From NCBI GenBank assembly GCA_017540905.1, contig JAFYAC010000046.1, positions 1-51,691 on the forward strand: DNA of 51,691 nt, read 5' to 3'. Each line of letters starts with the position of its first letter. Position 1 is the first letter of the stretch. Made by a program: the position numbers and the translations under genes. Below, piece after piece: positions 1 to 7,669 of this stretch. Origin of the DNA: Kiritimatiellia bacterium. GTDB lineage: Bacteria > Verrucomicrobiota > Kiritimatiellia > CAIQIC01 > Lenti-01. The notes under the pieces were generated by a model. That model was given only the letters and a program-made list of their open reading frames with translations. It made no database searches and was not told the DNA's origin.

Positions 1-130
1 CAAGGTGGGGCTGGACGTCTCCCATGCGGACAGCGGGTGGTAACCAATCACCTGCTGGCTCGCATCATGCTCCGGCGCGCGGCATTTGTTCAATGGCTTT
101 TTCATAGCGTCCAGGAACTCATTACCAACA
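1..130. other. window edge, possibly the tail of a truncated gene
   Basis: A frame open from base 2 reads 13 codons to a TAA at 41-43, so the left edge could hold the last codons of a plus-strand gene. That is too short to identify. The rest, up to the repeat at 131, has no convincing coding or structural signal. Confidence 0.2.
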
Positions 131-205
131 AGGGGCCTTGCTATCCAATCAATGGGCACCAAAAGTCGAGGCGGAAGGGAGGAGGGGGCACAAACTGGAG
201 ATGCG
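131..205. repeat. partial copy of the ~230-bp nested inverted-repeat element
   Basis: This stretch matches the right-hand end of the elements at 14830-15062 and 20530-20746: the shared GGGGCCTTGCTATCCAATCAA block, the AAAAGTCGAGGCGGAAGGG block and the terminal GCACAAACTGGAGATGC. The left half is absent, so this is a truncated copy. It ends about 30 bp before the proposed promoter of the next gene. Confidence 0.7.
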
Positions 206-235
206 CCCGGCGCTTCGGCGCGGCACCTCCGGCGC

Positions 236-264
236 TTGCCAAAGGCGGGGTCCACGGGTACACT
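236..264 (+). promoter_or_regulatory. putative promoter of the EEP-family gene
   Basis: TTGCCA (236-241) and TACACT (259-264) are separated by exactly 17 bp. The start codon at 273 is 8 nt after the -10 box, so transcription would begin at or next to the ATG (leaderless). The same geometry recurs at several genes in the window. Confidence 0.45.
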
Positions 265-272
265 GCCCGCCA

Positions 273-1151
273 ATGAGCTGCCCGCCACGAGCCAACCCAT
301 TCCTCCACCGCCTCTTCGCCGTCCTTGCGGCGGTCCTCGTGGCCTTTTCCGGGAACGCGCGGGCCGCCCGCCGCTGGGTCACCGTCACCGTGGCGACCGC
401 CAACCTTTCCGACAGCACCACCCAGGCCTACCGCGACTCCGGCATCCGCCACCTCCAGGCGCTGGATCCGGACATCCTGGCCATCCAGGAATTCAACTAC
501 CAGGGCGGCACCACGGCCGACCTCGTGCACCGCATCTTCCCCGCGAACGACCGCGACTTCTGCCGCGAGCGGGGCGGGGCCCGGCTGCCCAACGGCGTCG
601 TCAGCCGCCATCCGATCGTGGCCTGGGGCCAGTGGGAAGACCCCTACGTGAAGAACCGCCAGCTTTTCTGGGCGACCGTGCGGCTGCCCGGCGGGGCGAA
701 ACTCCACGTGGTGAGCGTCCACCTCGTCCAGAACCGGGCCAACCGCCGCATCCCGGAGGCCGACTACCTCGTGCAGTGCATCCGGGAAAAATTCCCGCGC
801 AACGACTACATCGTCCTCTGCGGCGACCTGAACACGTCCAGCCGGGAGACGGGGGTGATGGCGGTCCTGGGGCGGGTCTTCGACCTCGCGCGGGTGCCGG
901 CCGACCAGAAGGGCGATCCCAACACGAACACCCCGCGCACGCACCCCTACGACGTCGTCCTGCCCAACCGCGTCCTGGCTCCCTGCGAAGTCGGGACCAT
1001 CGTCGGCGGGCTGTCCTTCCCCGACGGCATCGTGTTCGACACCCGCCTCTGGGGGCGCCCGCCCTTTCCCGCGCGACGCACGGACTCGGGAGACAACCTC
1101 CAGCATCTCCCCGTCATGAAAACCTTCCGCATCCCGATCGAGGACGACTGA
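273..1151 (+). CDS. secreted endonuclease/exonuclease/phosphatase-family protein
   Basis: The 292-residue product begins with an N-terminal signal peptide (roughly residues 1-27, ending near NARA). It then shows the order of motifs of the metal-dependent EEP fold: ATANLS, the catalytic Glu in AIQEF, SVHL with the first His, and GDLNT. The final motif, normally SDHxPV, reads LQHLPV: the His is kept but the preceding Asp is not. The substrate (nucleic acid, phospholipid or sugar phosphate) cannot be told from sequence. The frame is open upstream to 138, but that part is repeat DNA; the ATG at 273 starts the signal peptide and lies 8 nt after a plausible -10 box. It stands alone, 218 bp before the MFS gene. 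Confidence 0.85.
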   Translation: MSCPPRANPFLHRLFAVLAAVLVAFSGNARAARRWVTVTVATANLSDSTTQAYRDSGIRHLQALDPDILAIQEFNYQGGTTADLVHRIFPANDRDFCRERGGARLPNGVVSRHPIVAWGQWEDPYVKNRQLFWATVRLPGGAKLHVVSVHLVQNRANRRIPEADYLVQCIREKFPRNDYIVLCGDLNTSSRETGVMAVLGRVFDLARVPADQKGDPNTNTPRTHPYDVVLPNRVLAPCEVGTIVGGLSFPDGIVFDTRLWGRPPFPARRTDSGDNLQHLPVMKTFRIPIEDD

Positions 1152-1183
1152 GCGTCCGGCCCGGGACTCCCGACGGCCCGGAT

Positions 1184-1242
1184 GGTCGCGCGGAAGCGCG
1201 ACCCTTGCGCTCTCCAGGGGGAGGGACGCGCTTCTGCGCGTC
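1184..1242. repeat. twin-hairpin intergenic repeat
   Basis: Two perfect 8-bp stems with four-base loops: GGTCGCGC-ggaa-GCGCGACC at 1184-1203 and GGACGCGC-ttct-GCGCGTCC at 1224-1242, joined by a linker rich in CTCCAGGGGGAGG. The same arrangement recurs at 4969-5028, with single related hairpins near 4579, 4647 and 43907. It sits between two co-directional genes and has no T-tract, so it is not a standard intrinsic terminator. Confidence 0.7.
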
Positions 1243-1334
1243 CGAAGCGGAAAAGAATGCCCATGGGCGGCGGGACAACAACGGAGTCCACACTATTTCT
1301 TCACCCGCTCTGGCGTGCCCGCCGGCCGCGGCAG

Positions 1335-1363
1335 TTGACGAGCCGCAACAAAAGGGCGAATAT
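1335..1363 (+). promoter_or_regulatory. putative promoter of the MFS-methyltransferase-glycosyltransferase operon
   Basis: TTGACG (1335-1340), a 17-bp spacer and GAATAT (1358-1363), with the ATG only 6 nt later. The -35 is good and the -10 mediocre. The AAAGGG within the spacer could instead serve as a ribosome binding site if transcription starts further upstream. Confidence 0.35.
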
Positions 1364-1369
1364 GCCGCC

Positions 1370-2659
1370 ATGGAAACGGAGCGGCAGGCCAGACAGCTTT
1401 CCTGGAAAGTCCAGATGGTGATGATCTGGGTCTCCCAAGCCCTGTCGCTGATGGGGTTCTCCTTCTCGCTCGCCTTCGCCCCCTACTTCATCCAGCAGGA
1501 CCTCGGCATCACGGCCACCGGCGAACTCGAAATGTGGGTGGCCCTTTTCACCTCGTCGACGGCGGTGACGATGGGCCTTGCGGCGCCGGTCTGGGGGGTG
1601 CTGGCGGACCGCTACGGCAAGCGCATCATGCTGCTGCGGGCGAATTTCGGCGGGGCGGCCTGCATGTCGCTGATGTCGCTGGTGACGGCGCCGGGATGGC
1701 TGATCGCGCTGCGGGCGGTGCAAGGCCTGCTGACCGGCACGATAACGGCGGCCCAGACGCTCATGTCGGCGACGGTCCCGCCGGAAAAGCGCGGCCTGGC
1801 GATGGGCGGCCTGAGCGCGGCGTTGTACTCGGGGACGATGGGCGGCGCCTTCTTCGGCGGCCTGGTGGCGCGCGTGGTCGGCTACCGGCACGCCTTCGCG
1901 GTATCCGGCATCGTGCTGGTGGCGTCGGGGCTGCTCGTCCTGCTGGGCACCCGCGAACCGGCCGCAACCGCCGCACCGGCTCCCGCCCAACCGCCCCAAC
2001 CCCGGCCCGCGCCCGACCCCGGCCGGCCCCGCCGCCGCGGTTTCGCCGAGGCCTTCGCCGGATTCCGCGGCATTTCCGCCGTCGTGTGGGGGGTGTTGGG
2101 GCTGGTGTTCGGCGTATCTCTCGCGCGCCAGTTCGACCTCTCCTTCCTGCCCCTGCTGGTGCAGGACATCCTCCACGACGGCCTGCAGGATCCCAATCTC
2201 GCCCTGTGGAACGGGTGCGTGAACGCCTGCGGCAGCGTCGCGGGACTCCTCGCCGGCATCCTCGCGGGGTGGATGGTGGACCGGGTGCGGCCCTTCGCCC
2301 TGATGGCGCTGGCGGCCGTCGCGGCGGCCTTCTTCAGCGGGAGCCAGATTTGGGTGCACTCCATCCTTTGCCTGTTCCCGGTGCGCTTCTTCACCATCTT
2401 CGCCGCCGGCATGCTCGAACCCGCCCTCAACGCCTGGATTGCCAAAAACGTTTTGGATGGCCGCCAGGGCGGCATCTTCGGCCTCTCCAACACCGCCCGC
2501 TCGATCGGCTGGAGCGTGGGCCCGCTGATGGCGGGCGCCGTGGCGGCCTGGAACCTGCGCGCCGTCTTCGGCGTCTCCTGCGCCGCCTACCTCGTTCTCG
2601 CCGCCGCCTGCGCCCTGATGTTGCGCAACCGTCCCGAATCTGCGAAAACCGCGACATGA
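1370..2659 (+). CDS. major facilitator superfamily transporter
   Basis: A 429-residue inner-membrane protein with about 12 hydrophobic segments in two halves, split by a Pro/Arg-rich loop near residues 200-230. The MFS motif A is clear in the loop after the second segment (GVLADRYGKR). The family moves small molecules with proton coupling; the sequence best resembles drug or metabolite exporters, but the substrate is unknown. The open frame extends 428 codons upstream, but that stretch shadows the previous gene; the ATG at 1370 is the first Met before the hydrophobic core. The stop overlaps the next gene's start in an ATGA, so the gene is translationally coupled to the methyltransferase, suggesting that the pair works on a shared, perhaps glycosylated, product. 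Confidence 0.88.
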   Translation: METERQARQLSWKVQMVMIWVSQALSLMGFSFSLAFAPYFIQQDLGITATGELEMWVALFTSSTAVTMGLAAPVWGVLADRYGKRIMLLRANFGGAACMSLMSLVTAPGWLIALRAVQGLLTGTITAAQTLMSATVPPEKRGLAMGGLSAALYSGTMGGAFFGGLVARVVGYRHAFAVSGIVLVASGLLVLLGTREPAATAAPAPAQPPQPRPAPDPGRPRRRGFAEAFAGFRGISAVVWGVLGLVFGVSLARQFDLSFLPLLVQDILHDGLQDPNLALWNGCVNACGSVAGLLAGILAGWMVDRVRPFALMALAAVAAAFFSGSQIWVHSILCLFPVRFFTIFAAGMLEPALNAWIAKNVLDGRQGGIFGLSNTARSIGWSVGPLMAGAVAAWNLRAVFGVSCAAYLVLAAACALMLRNRPESAKTAT

Positions 2660-3411
2660 ACCCACCCGACAACACCGACCCCGCCCTGCCCCGCGAAACC
2701 GCGGACATCCACACCGCCTCCCCCGAGTACGCCGCCCGCTTCTCCGGCCCCGCCGGACGCTGGATGCTGGCTCTCCAGAAAGCCGTCACCCTCCGCCAGC
2801 TCGCGCCCTTCGCGGGCGGCACCGTCCTCGACGTCGGCGGCGGCCACGGCCAGCTCGCCTTGCCCCTCGCCGAACGCGGATGGGACGTCACCGTCGCCGG
2901 CAGCGACCCCGCCGCCTGCTCCGCCCCCCTGCGCGGCGCCGCCGAAGCCGGCCGCCTCCGCTACCTCTCCGGCGACCTGCTCGCCCTTCCCTTCCCCGAC
3001 CGCTCCTTCGACGTCGTCCTCAGCTTCCGGCTCCTCACCCACTGCGAACGCTGGCCCGCGCTCGTCGCCGAGCTCTGCCGCGTCGCCCGCCGCGCCGTGG
3101 TCGTCGACTACCCCACCGGACAGAGCCTCAACTGCGCGACCTCCCTCCTCTTCGGCGCCAAGAAGCACATCGAAAAGAACACCCGCACCTACACCCTCTT
3201 CCCCCACCGCCGGATTGCCGGCGCCTTCGCCGCGCACGCCTTCCGCCGCACCGCCCTCGCCAAGCAGTTCTTCCTCCCGATGGTCCTCCACCGCATGCTC
3301 AAAAGCCCCGCCCTCTCCCGCCTCGCCGAATTCCCCTTCCGGATCCTCGGCCTGACCGCCCTCCTCGGCTCCCCCGCCATCGCCCGCTTCGAGCGCACGG
3401 AGAAGGCATGA
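2656..3411 (+). CDS. class I SAM-dependent methyltransferase
   Basis: A 251-residue cytoplasmic enzyme. The SAM-binding motif I is GTVLDVGGGHGQLALPLA (about residues 55-72), the adenosine-binding acidic position follows at VAGSDP, and the post-II region LPFPDRSFDVVLSF is typical of UbiE/Methyltransf_11-type small-molecule methyltransferases. The substrate is unknown. It overlaps the MFS gene upstream and the glycosyltransferase downstream by 4 nt each (ATGA), so the three are one operon; methylation of a glycan or lipid precursor is a reasonable inference. Confidence 0.85.
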   Translation: MNPPDNTDPALPRETADIHTASPEYAARFSGPAGRWMLALQKAVTLRQLAPFAGGTVLDVGGGHGQLALPLAERGWDVTVAGSDPAACSAPLRGAAEAGRLRYLSGDLLALPFPDRSFDVVLSFRLLTHCERWPALVAELCRVARRAVVVDYPTGQSLNCATSLLFGAKKHIEKNTRTYTLFPHRRIAGAFAAHAFRRTALAKQFFLPMVLHRMLKSPALSRLAEFPFRILGLTALLGSPAIARFERTEKA

Positions 3412-4562
3412 AGGTTTTCTTCCTCATGCAGGACACCCGCGCCCTGTACGGCGCCGAGAGGGCCACCCTCCGCCTGGTGGACGGGCTCGCCCGCGCCGGG
3501 CTCGGCGTCCATGTCCTGCTGCTGGAAGAAGCGCGCCTCGCGTCCGCGGCCCCCTCCCCGCTGGCGGACGCCTTCCGTGCCATCGCCCCCGTCGAAACCA
3601 TTCCCGTCGCCGGACGCCTCTCCCGCGGCGCCGTCCGCCGCATCCGCGGAATCCTGCTTTCCGCGGGCCCGGGCGCCCTCCTCCATTCCACCGGCTACAA
3701 GGCCGACGTCCATGCCGTACTCGCCTCCCGCTCCTCCACCCTCTTCCCCGTCGTCTCCACCGTCCACGGATGGCTCTTCCGGCGCGACATCAAGGAATGC
3801 CTCTTCCTGGCCGCCAACCTCTGGGCCCTGCGGCGCTGCTCCCGCGTCATCGTCCTGAGCGCCTTTTACGAAAACTACCTCCGCCGCCACGGCTTCACCC
3901 CCTTGCAGCTCGCCCGCATCCCCACCGCCTTCCCACCGGAAGCCATCCCCCCGGAAGACGCAACCTCCGCCCTCTGGGCCGACACCTCCGCCCCCTTCAC
4001 CTTCGGCATGCTCGGCCGCCTCAGCGAAGAGAAAGACCACGCCACCTTCCTCCGCGCCGCCGCCCGGCTCTCGCGCCTCGCCGACAAGGCCCCCCGCCCC
4101 TGGCGGCTCCTCATCGCCGGCGACGGCCCCCTCCGCGGCCGCATCGCCCGCCTCACCGCCCGCCTCGGCCTCTCCGACCGCGCCACCCTGGCCGGCCCCA
4201 TGGATTCCGCCGACTTCTTCCGCCGCACCCACGTCCTCGTGCAGTGCTCCCGCGTCGAGAACCAGCCCATGAGCGTCATGGAAGCCATGTCCTGGACGCG
4301 CCCGGCCATCGCCACCCGCGCCGGCGGCCTCCCCGAATGGATCGTACCGCCCCCTTCCGGCGACGCACCCGACCGCGAATCCACCGGCTGGCTCGTCCCC
4401 CTCCGCGACCCGGCCGCCCTGGCCGACGCCATGCACCGCTGCCTGCTCTCGCCCGGACTGGCGCACGCCACCGGCCTCCGCGCCCGAGCGCACCTCCTCG
4501 AAGCCCCCGGCTACCCCTCCATGCTCGGCGACCACATCGGCCTCTACGCCGCCCTCCTGTAG
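3408..4562 (+). CDS. GT4-type glycosyltransferase
   Basis: A 384-residue GT-B fold enzyme. The N-terminal acceptor domain contains the ALYGAERATLRL loop; the C-terminal nucleotide-sugar domain shows GMLGRLSEEKDH, IAGDGPL and PMSVMEAMSWTRPAIATRAGGLPEW, the E-x7-E region of retaining GT4 enzymes. It probably transfers a hexose to a surface polysaccharide or glycolipid in the cytoplasm. Third gene of the operon, overlapping the methyltransferase stop by 4 nt. The other GT4 enzyme of the window (10354-11511) belongs to the facing operon, so the region looks like a glycan biosynthesis locus. Donor and acceptor are not predictable. Confidence 0.88.
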   Translation: MKVFFLMQDTRALYGAERATLRLVDGLARAGLGVHVLLLEEARLASAAPSPLADAFRAIAPVETIPVAGRLSRGAVRRIRGILLSAGPGALLHSTGYKADVHAVLASRSSTLFPVVSTVHGWLFRRDIKECLFLAANLWALRRCSRVIVLSAFYENYLRRHGFTPLQLARIPTAFPPEAIPPEDATSALWADTSAPFTFGMLGRLSEEKDHATFLRAAARLSRLADKAPRPWRLLIAGDGPLRGRIARLTARLGLSDRATLAGPMDSADFFRRTHVLVQCSRVENQPMSVMEAMSWTRPAIATRAGGLPEWIVPPPSGDAPDRESTGWLVPLRDPAALADAMHRCLLSPGLAHATGLRARAHLLEAPGYPSMLGDHIGLYAALL

Positions 4563-4968
4563 GACGGCAGTCCGGGAGGGCCGCGCCCCATCGCGGCCGC
4601 GGGGGAGACGCGTTCCCGCAACGTCCCCGCGGGGTCCCATGTGCGCGGCCCGGACAAAGCCGGGCCCTCCCGCCTGAACCGGAACGCCCACCCCGGAGGC
4701 CCTCTCCCCACCTTCTCCATCCCCCCTGCCGGCACACGTCCAACCCACTCGCGATATCAAGGAAAACACGGGCATTTTTCACGTTTTCCGTCCTCCGGCC
4801 ATGCATGGCCGGACCCGTTTTGTCCATGCTTCGGCGAGGGGGGGCGGCGTTCGCCAATGGCATCGTCTCCGGGAGGGGGGAAGGCATTCGGCACCTTTGA
4901 CAGGGCCACCCTATCGCTTGGAGCGGTTTACGTTTTTCTGTAGCTTCTCGGAAGTTCCCCACCCACAA
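4563..4968. other. intergenic region with GC-rich hairpins
   Basis: No gene is supported. Two strong hairpins are visible: GGCCGCG-ccccat-CGCGGCC at 4579-4598 and GGCCCGG-acaaag-CCGGGCC at 4647-4666. A relative of the second (GGCCGGACAAAGCCGGGGCC) appears near 17504. The region separates convergent operons, so the hairpins may act as transcription barriers, but no T-run follows them. Confidence 0.5.
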
Positions 4969-5028
4969 GGTCGCGCGGAAGCGCGACCCTTGTGCCCTCC
5001 ACGGGGAGGGCCGCGCTTCGTCGCGGCC
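4969..5028. repeat. twin-hairpin intergenic repeat, second copy
   Basis: GGTCGCGC-ggaa-GCGCGACC at 4969-4988 is identical in stem and loop to the copy at 1184-1203. The second hairpin, GGCCGCG-cttcgt-CGCGGCC at 5009-5028, has changed sequence but kept pairing. Retention of pairing with changed bases suggests that the structure matters or that several source copies exist. Confidence 0.7.
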
Positions 5029-5081
5029 GCGGGGGAGGCACGTGCCCGCGGTGTCCATTTGGGGGAGGGGAGGGAAGTTTA

Positions 5082-5143
5082 CATGAGGGAGAGAATGGGG
5101 ATAAACAATGAAAAATGCCAGTGTTTTCTGTAATTGCAAAAGT
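5082..5143 (-). promoter_or_regulatory. TTGCAA/ATG cassette, copy a (no downstream ORF)
   Basis: On the minus strand the motif CACTTTTGCAATTACAGAAAA is followed by pyrimidine-rich DNA and an ATG exactly 55 nt after the first T of TTGCAA. Here the ATG is followed at once by TAA, so nothing is encoded. It lies between convergent operons, where no promoter is needed, suggesting a solo or decayed copy of a dispersed unit. Confidence 0.6.
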
Positions 5144-5316
5144 GCGTGTGGGATGAATCCATGGACAGGGAGCGGGGCTGTTGCCGCAGGGGAGCGCGAA
5201 TGGGGGCGGGGGCGGCCTGGGGGAGGGGGCCGGGCGAAGGGGGGATCAGAGGCCTTTGGTCAGGTGGAAGATCATCCAGAAGATCCAGATGATGATGGCG
5301 GCGGAGATGAATGAGT

Positions 5317-7461
5317 TCATTCGGCGGAATCCTTGGCGGGTGCGGCGGGCGGGATGCCGGTGGTGGCGTACAGGCGGACGGGGGTGGTGCGGGTCGAGGT
5401 GGAATAGAATTTGTTGCGCTCGCCGTGGACGACGGTCGTGGCCTGGTAATCGATGGCGAGGAGCGGATCGGGGTCGGTTTCCGGCAGCGCGGGATAGAGG
5501 TCCAACCCCTTGGAGGTGCTGGTCAGCCAGAGGAGGCGTCCGCCGGTGCGCGCCGGCAAACCGAGGAGCAGCGCGAGGTATTCGTCCCGCGGCGGCTGGA
5601 CGGCGCCGGCATACTCGGAGGGGTCGCGGCTGTCGGGCGGATTCCAGAGGGGGGTGCCGTTGACGACGTCGTGTCCGCCGGCCACCAGCAGGGGGGCCAT
5701 CCAGTTGGGGCTGTCGGCGACGACGATGTCGCCGGGCCGCAGGGCGCCCTCGATCTGGCGGAGGACGCCGGCAATCCCGGGATAGTCGCCCACGCGCGCC
5801 GCCTGCACGGCCAGATGGCCTTCGGCCGCCGCCACGGCCACGCACGCCGCGAGCACCAAGCCCGCCGCGGCGCGGCACCGCCGGAAGCGTTCGACGGCCC
5901 ACAGCACGGGCACGGTCTGGGCCAGGGCCACGAACGGCACGGAATAGACGAAGAAGCGCCGCAGCCCCCACGGGAACAGCTTGGCGATTCCGGGACGGAC
6001 CAAAATCAACCCGAAAAGCCCCCCGAACACCAGGACGCACAGCGCCAGGCGCTCCATCCGCGGCCCGCGCCAAAAGGCCAGGAACCCCACGCCCGCCGCC
6101 GCCAGCACCAGGGCCGGCACGCCGTAGAACGGGGCCTGCCGCATCAGCCACCACAGCGCGGGGCCCGCCAGCGGGAGCTTGGCGTAGAGGACGTAGAACC
6201 AGTCGCGGGCCGCTCCCGACAGCGACGCGAGGGCGACCGCCGCCAGCACCGCCGCCCCCACGGCGGCCAGCGCCCGTACGCCCAGCCGGGCCAGCCCCCG
6301 GCACCATCCGGGAAAGCGGACGCGCGACACGACGAGGCCCGCGGCCGCGCACAGGGCGAAGAGGACGAGGATGACGGTCCCCGCGCGCTCGTCGTCCTGC
6401 AGCTTCAGCAGGGTCGTGCCGGCGAAGAGGGCGTCCCAGAGGAACCCCAGCGCCAGGCCCGCGAAGACGCCGGCGACGCGCACCGTGCGCCGCGGCCGCC
6501 CCGCGCCGGCGTCCAGCACGGCGGCGTACACGGCCATGGCGGAAACGAACACGACGGTGTTGAGGTGGTTGACGGCCAGCAGGAAGGCCGCCGCCCAGGC
6601 CACCCACGGCAGGCGCGGCGGATCGGCGTCGGCGGAATCCAGCCAGTCGGCGATGCCCCCGAGGAGGAGGAAGAAGTACAGCATCTCGGCGCTGGGCACC
6701 GCCTGGTGGTACCACAGCAGCGGCGAGAGGAAGAAGAACGCCGCGGCCACCGCGCGCCGCCATCCCCGCAGCCCCAGGGCGCCCAGCAGCGGCATCAGCG
6801 GAACCAGGAGCCCCAGCCCGAAGAAGGCCGCGCTGCGGTCCAGGAACCGGTCGCCCCCCAGCCGGTGGAGCGCGGCGCCGGCGATGGAGGTCAGGTGGAA
6901 GAAAAACAGCGGCAGGCGGTTGTCTTCGGCCACGGGCAGGTTGTTCGCGACGGCCCGGTAGCGGCCGCCGTAGTGGATGTAGGCGAGCGTCTCCCGCTCG
7001 TCCGGCGAGAGCGACCGGTACATGGCGGGGGCGGGCCCGTCCAGGCGGCCGTCGAGCGAAATCCGCACGGCGTTGTTCTGGTAGTGGCCCGGGTCCCATC
7101 CGCCGATGCGCCACTCGCTGCGCGCTGGCAGCGCCAGCGCCAGCGCCGAGACGGCCAGCACCGCCGCCGCGGGTTGCCACCATCCGCGCAGCGCTCCGGC
7201 CACCCCGCCGTGGCGCGCGCGCCACGCCCAGGCGGCGGCGGTCGCCGCCAGCCACGCCGCCCAGTCGGCGGCCGGATTCCAGAAGCGGCAGGACACGAGC
7301 GCGACGACCGCCAGCAGGTTCGCCACGGTGCCGGCGAAGACGACGCGCCCCGCGCGCGCCAGCCGTCCGCCCCCGCCGGGGGCGAGCGGCAGGCCAATCA
7401 GCACGAGGCGCAGCGCCAGGACCGCCAGGGCGGCCGCCATCCCCATCCACTCCGCCTTCAC
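5317..7461 (-). CDS. GT-C-like multi-pass membrane glycosyltransferase
   Basis: A 714-residue protein with a dozen or so membrane segments followed by a soluble C-terminal part of about 170 residues. The first large outside loop carries the acidic GGWDPGHYQN motif, as in GT-C enzymes that take sugars from polyprenyl phosphate carriers (ArnT/PMT-like). The GTG at 7461 was chosen because GGAGG lies 7 nt upstream; the ATG at 7446 is the alternative. The open frame continues upstream only because the 19-bp palindromes happen to be open, so the extra residues are not part of the protein. It follows the gene at 7670 on the same strand with an array of palindromes between them. Function as glycan glycosyltransferase is inferred. 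Confidence 0.75.
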   Translation of the reverse strand: MKAEWMGMAAALAVLALRLVLIGLPLAPGGGGRLARAGRVVFAGTVANLLAVVALVSCRFWNPAADWAAWLAATAAAWAWRARHGGVAGALRGWWQPAAAVLAVSALALALPARSEWRIGGWDPGHYQNNAVRISLDGRLDGPAPAMYRSLSPDERETLAYIHYGGRYRAVANNLPVAEDNRLPLFFFHLTSIAGAALHRLGGDRFLDRSAAFFGLGLLVPLMPLLGALGLRGWRRAVAAAFFFLSPLLWYHQAVPSAEMLYFFLLLGGIADWLDSADADPPRLPWVAWAAAFLLAVNHLNTVVFVSAMAVYAAVLDAGAGRPRRTVRVAGVFAGLALGFLWDALFAGTTLLKLQDDERAGTVILVLFALCAAAGLVVSRVRFPGWCRGLARLGVRALAAVGAAVLAAVALASLSGAARDWFYVLYAKLPLAGPALWWLMRQAPFYGVPALVLAAAGVGFLAFWRGPRMERLALCVLVFGGLFGLILVRPGIAKLFPWGLRRFFVYSVPFVALAQTVPVLWAVERFRRCRAAAGLVLAACVAVAAAEGHLAVQAARVGDYPGIAGVLRQIEGALRPGDIVVADSPNWMAPLLVAGGHDVVNGTPLWNPPDSRDPSEYAGAVQPPRDEYLALLLGLPARTGGRLLWLTSTSKGLDLYPALPETDPDPLLAIDYQATTVVHGERNKFYSTSTRTTPVRLYATTGIPPAAPAKDSAE

Positions 7462-7511
7462 GGCAACGCCTCCAACCGGGCGCGACGGGCACCCAAGCAC
7501 GGCGGGAAAAG

Positions 7512-7635
7512 TTTTCCAACGATTGGAAACTTTTTTTCCAATGGTTGGAAAAACGGGGACGTTTTTTCCAATGATTGGAAAAATTTTCCGCGGTTTTTCC
7601 AATGATTGGAAAAAAGTTTTCCAATGGTTGGAAAA
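7512..7635. repeat. array of five 19-bp palindromes (TTTTCCAA..TTGGAAAA)
   Basis: Five units of the form TTTTCCAAtSrTTGGAAAA occur at 7512, 7534, 7564, 7595 and 7617. Units differ only in the central bases (ACGA, ATGG, ATGA) and, in the first, the last base. Each unit is a near-perfect palindrome, so each can be a hairpin in RNA or a two-fold protein binding site in DNA. The array lies between the stop of the gene at 7670 and the GTG start at 7461. Other arrays are at 15106, 44108 and 48411. Confidence 0.9.
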
Positions 7636-7669
7636 ATCGCCGGGGCGGCGGAAGGATGGACGTGCGGGG

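Noticed and set aside
86..1369. N-terminal extension of the MFS protein in the same frame
   Set aside because: This part shadows the EEP gene and repeat DNA; it has no hydrophobic or conserved sequence, and the ATG at 1370 starts the first membrane segment.
7462..7602. N-terminal extension of the GT-C-like protein through the palindrome array
   Set aside because: The residues (FPIIGK, FPTIGK) are only translations of the 19-bp repeats; a good ribosome binding site precedes the GTG at 7461.
5246..7624. A 792-codon second minus-strand frame over the GT-C-like gene
   Set aside because: Different frame, Arg/Gly/Ala-rich and without membrane segments, while the other frame is clearly a membrane protein.
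7512..7635. Possible CRISPR array
   Set aside because: Repeat units are 19-bp palindromes with spacers of only 3-14 bp and no cas genes are nearby; spacing and symmetry do not fit CRISPR.
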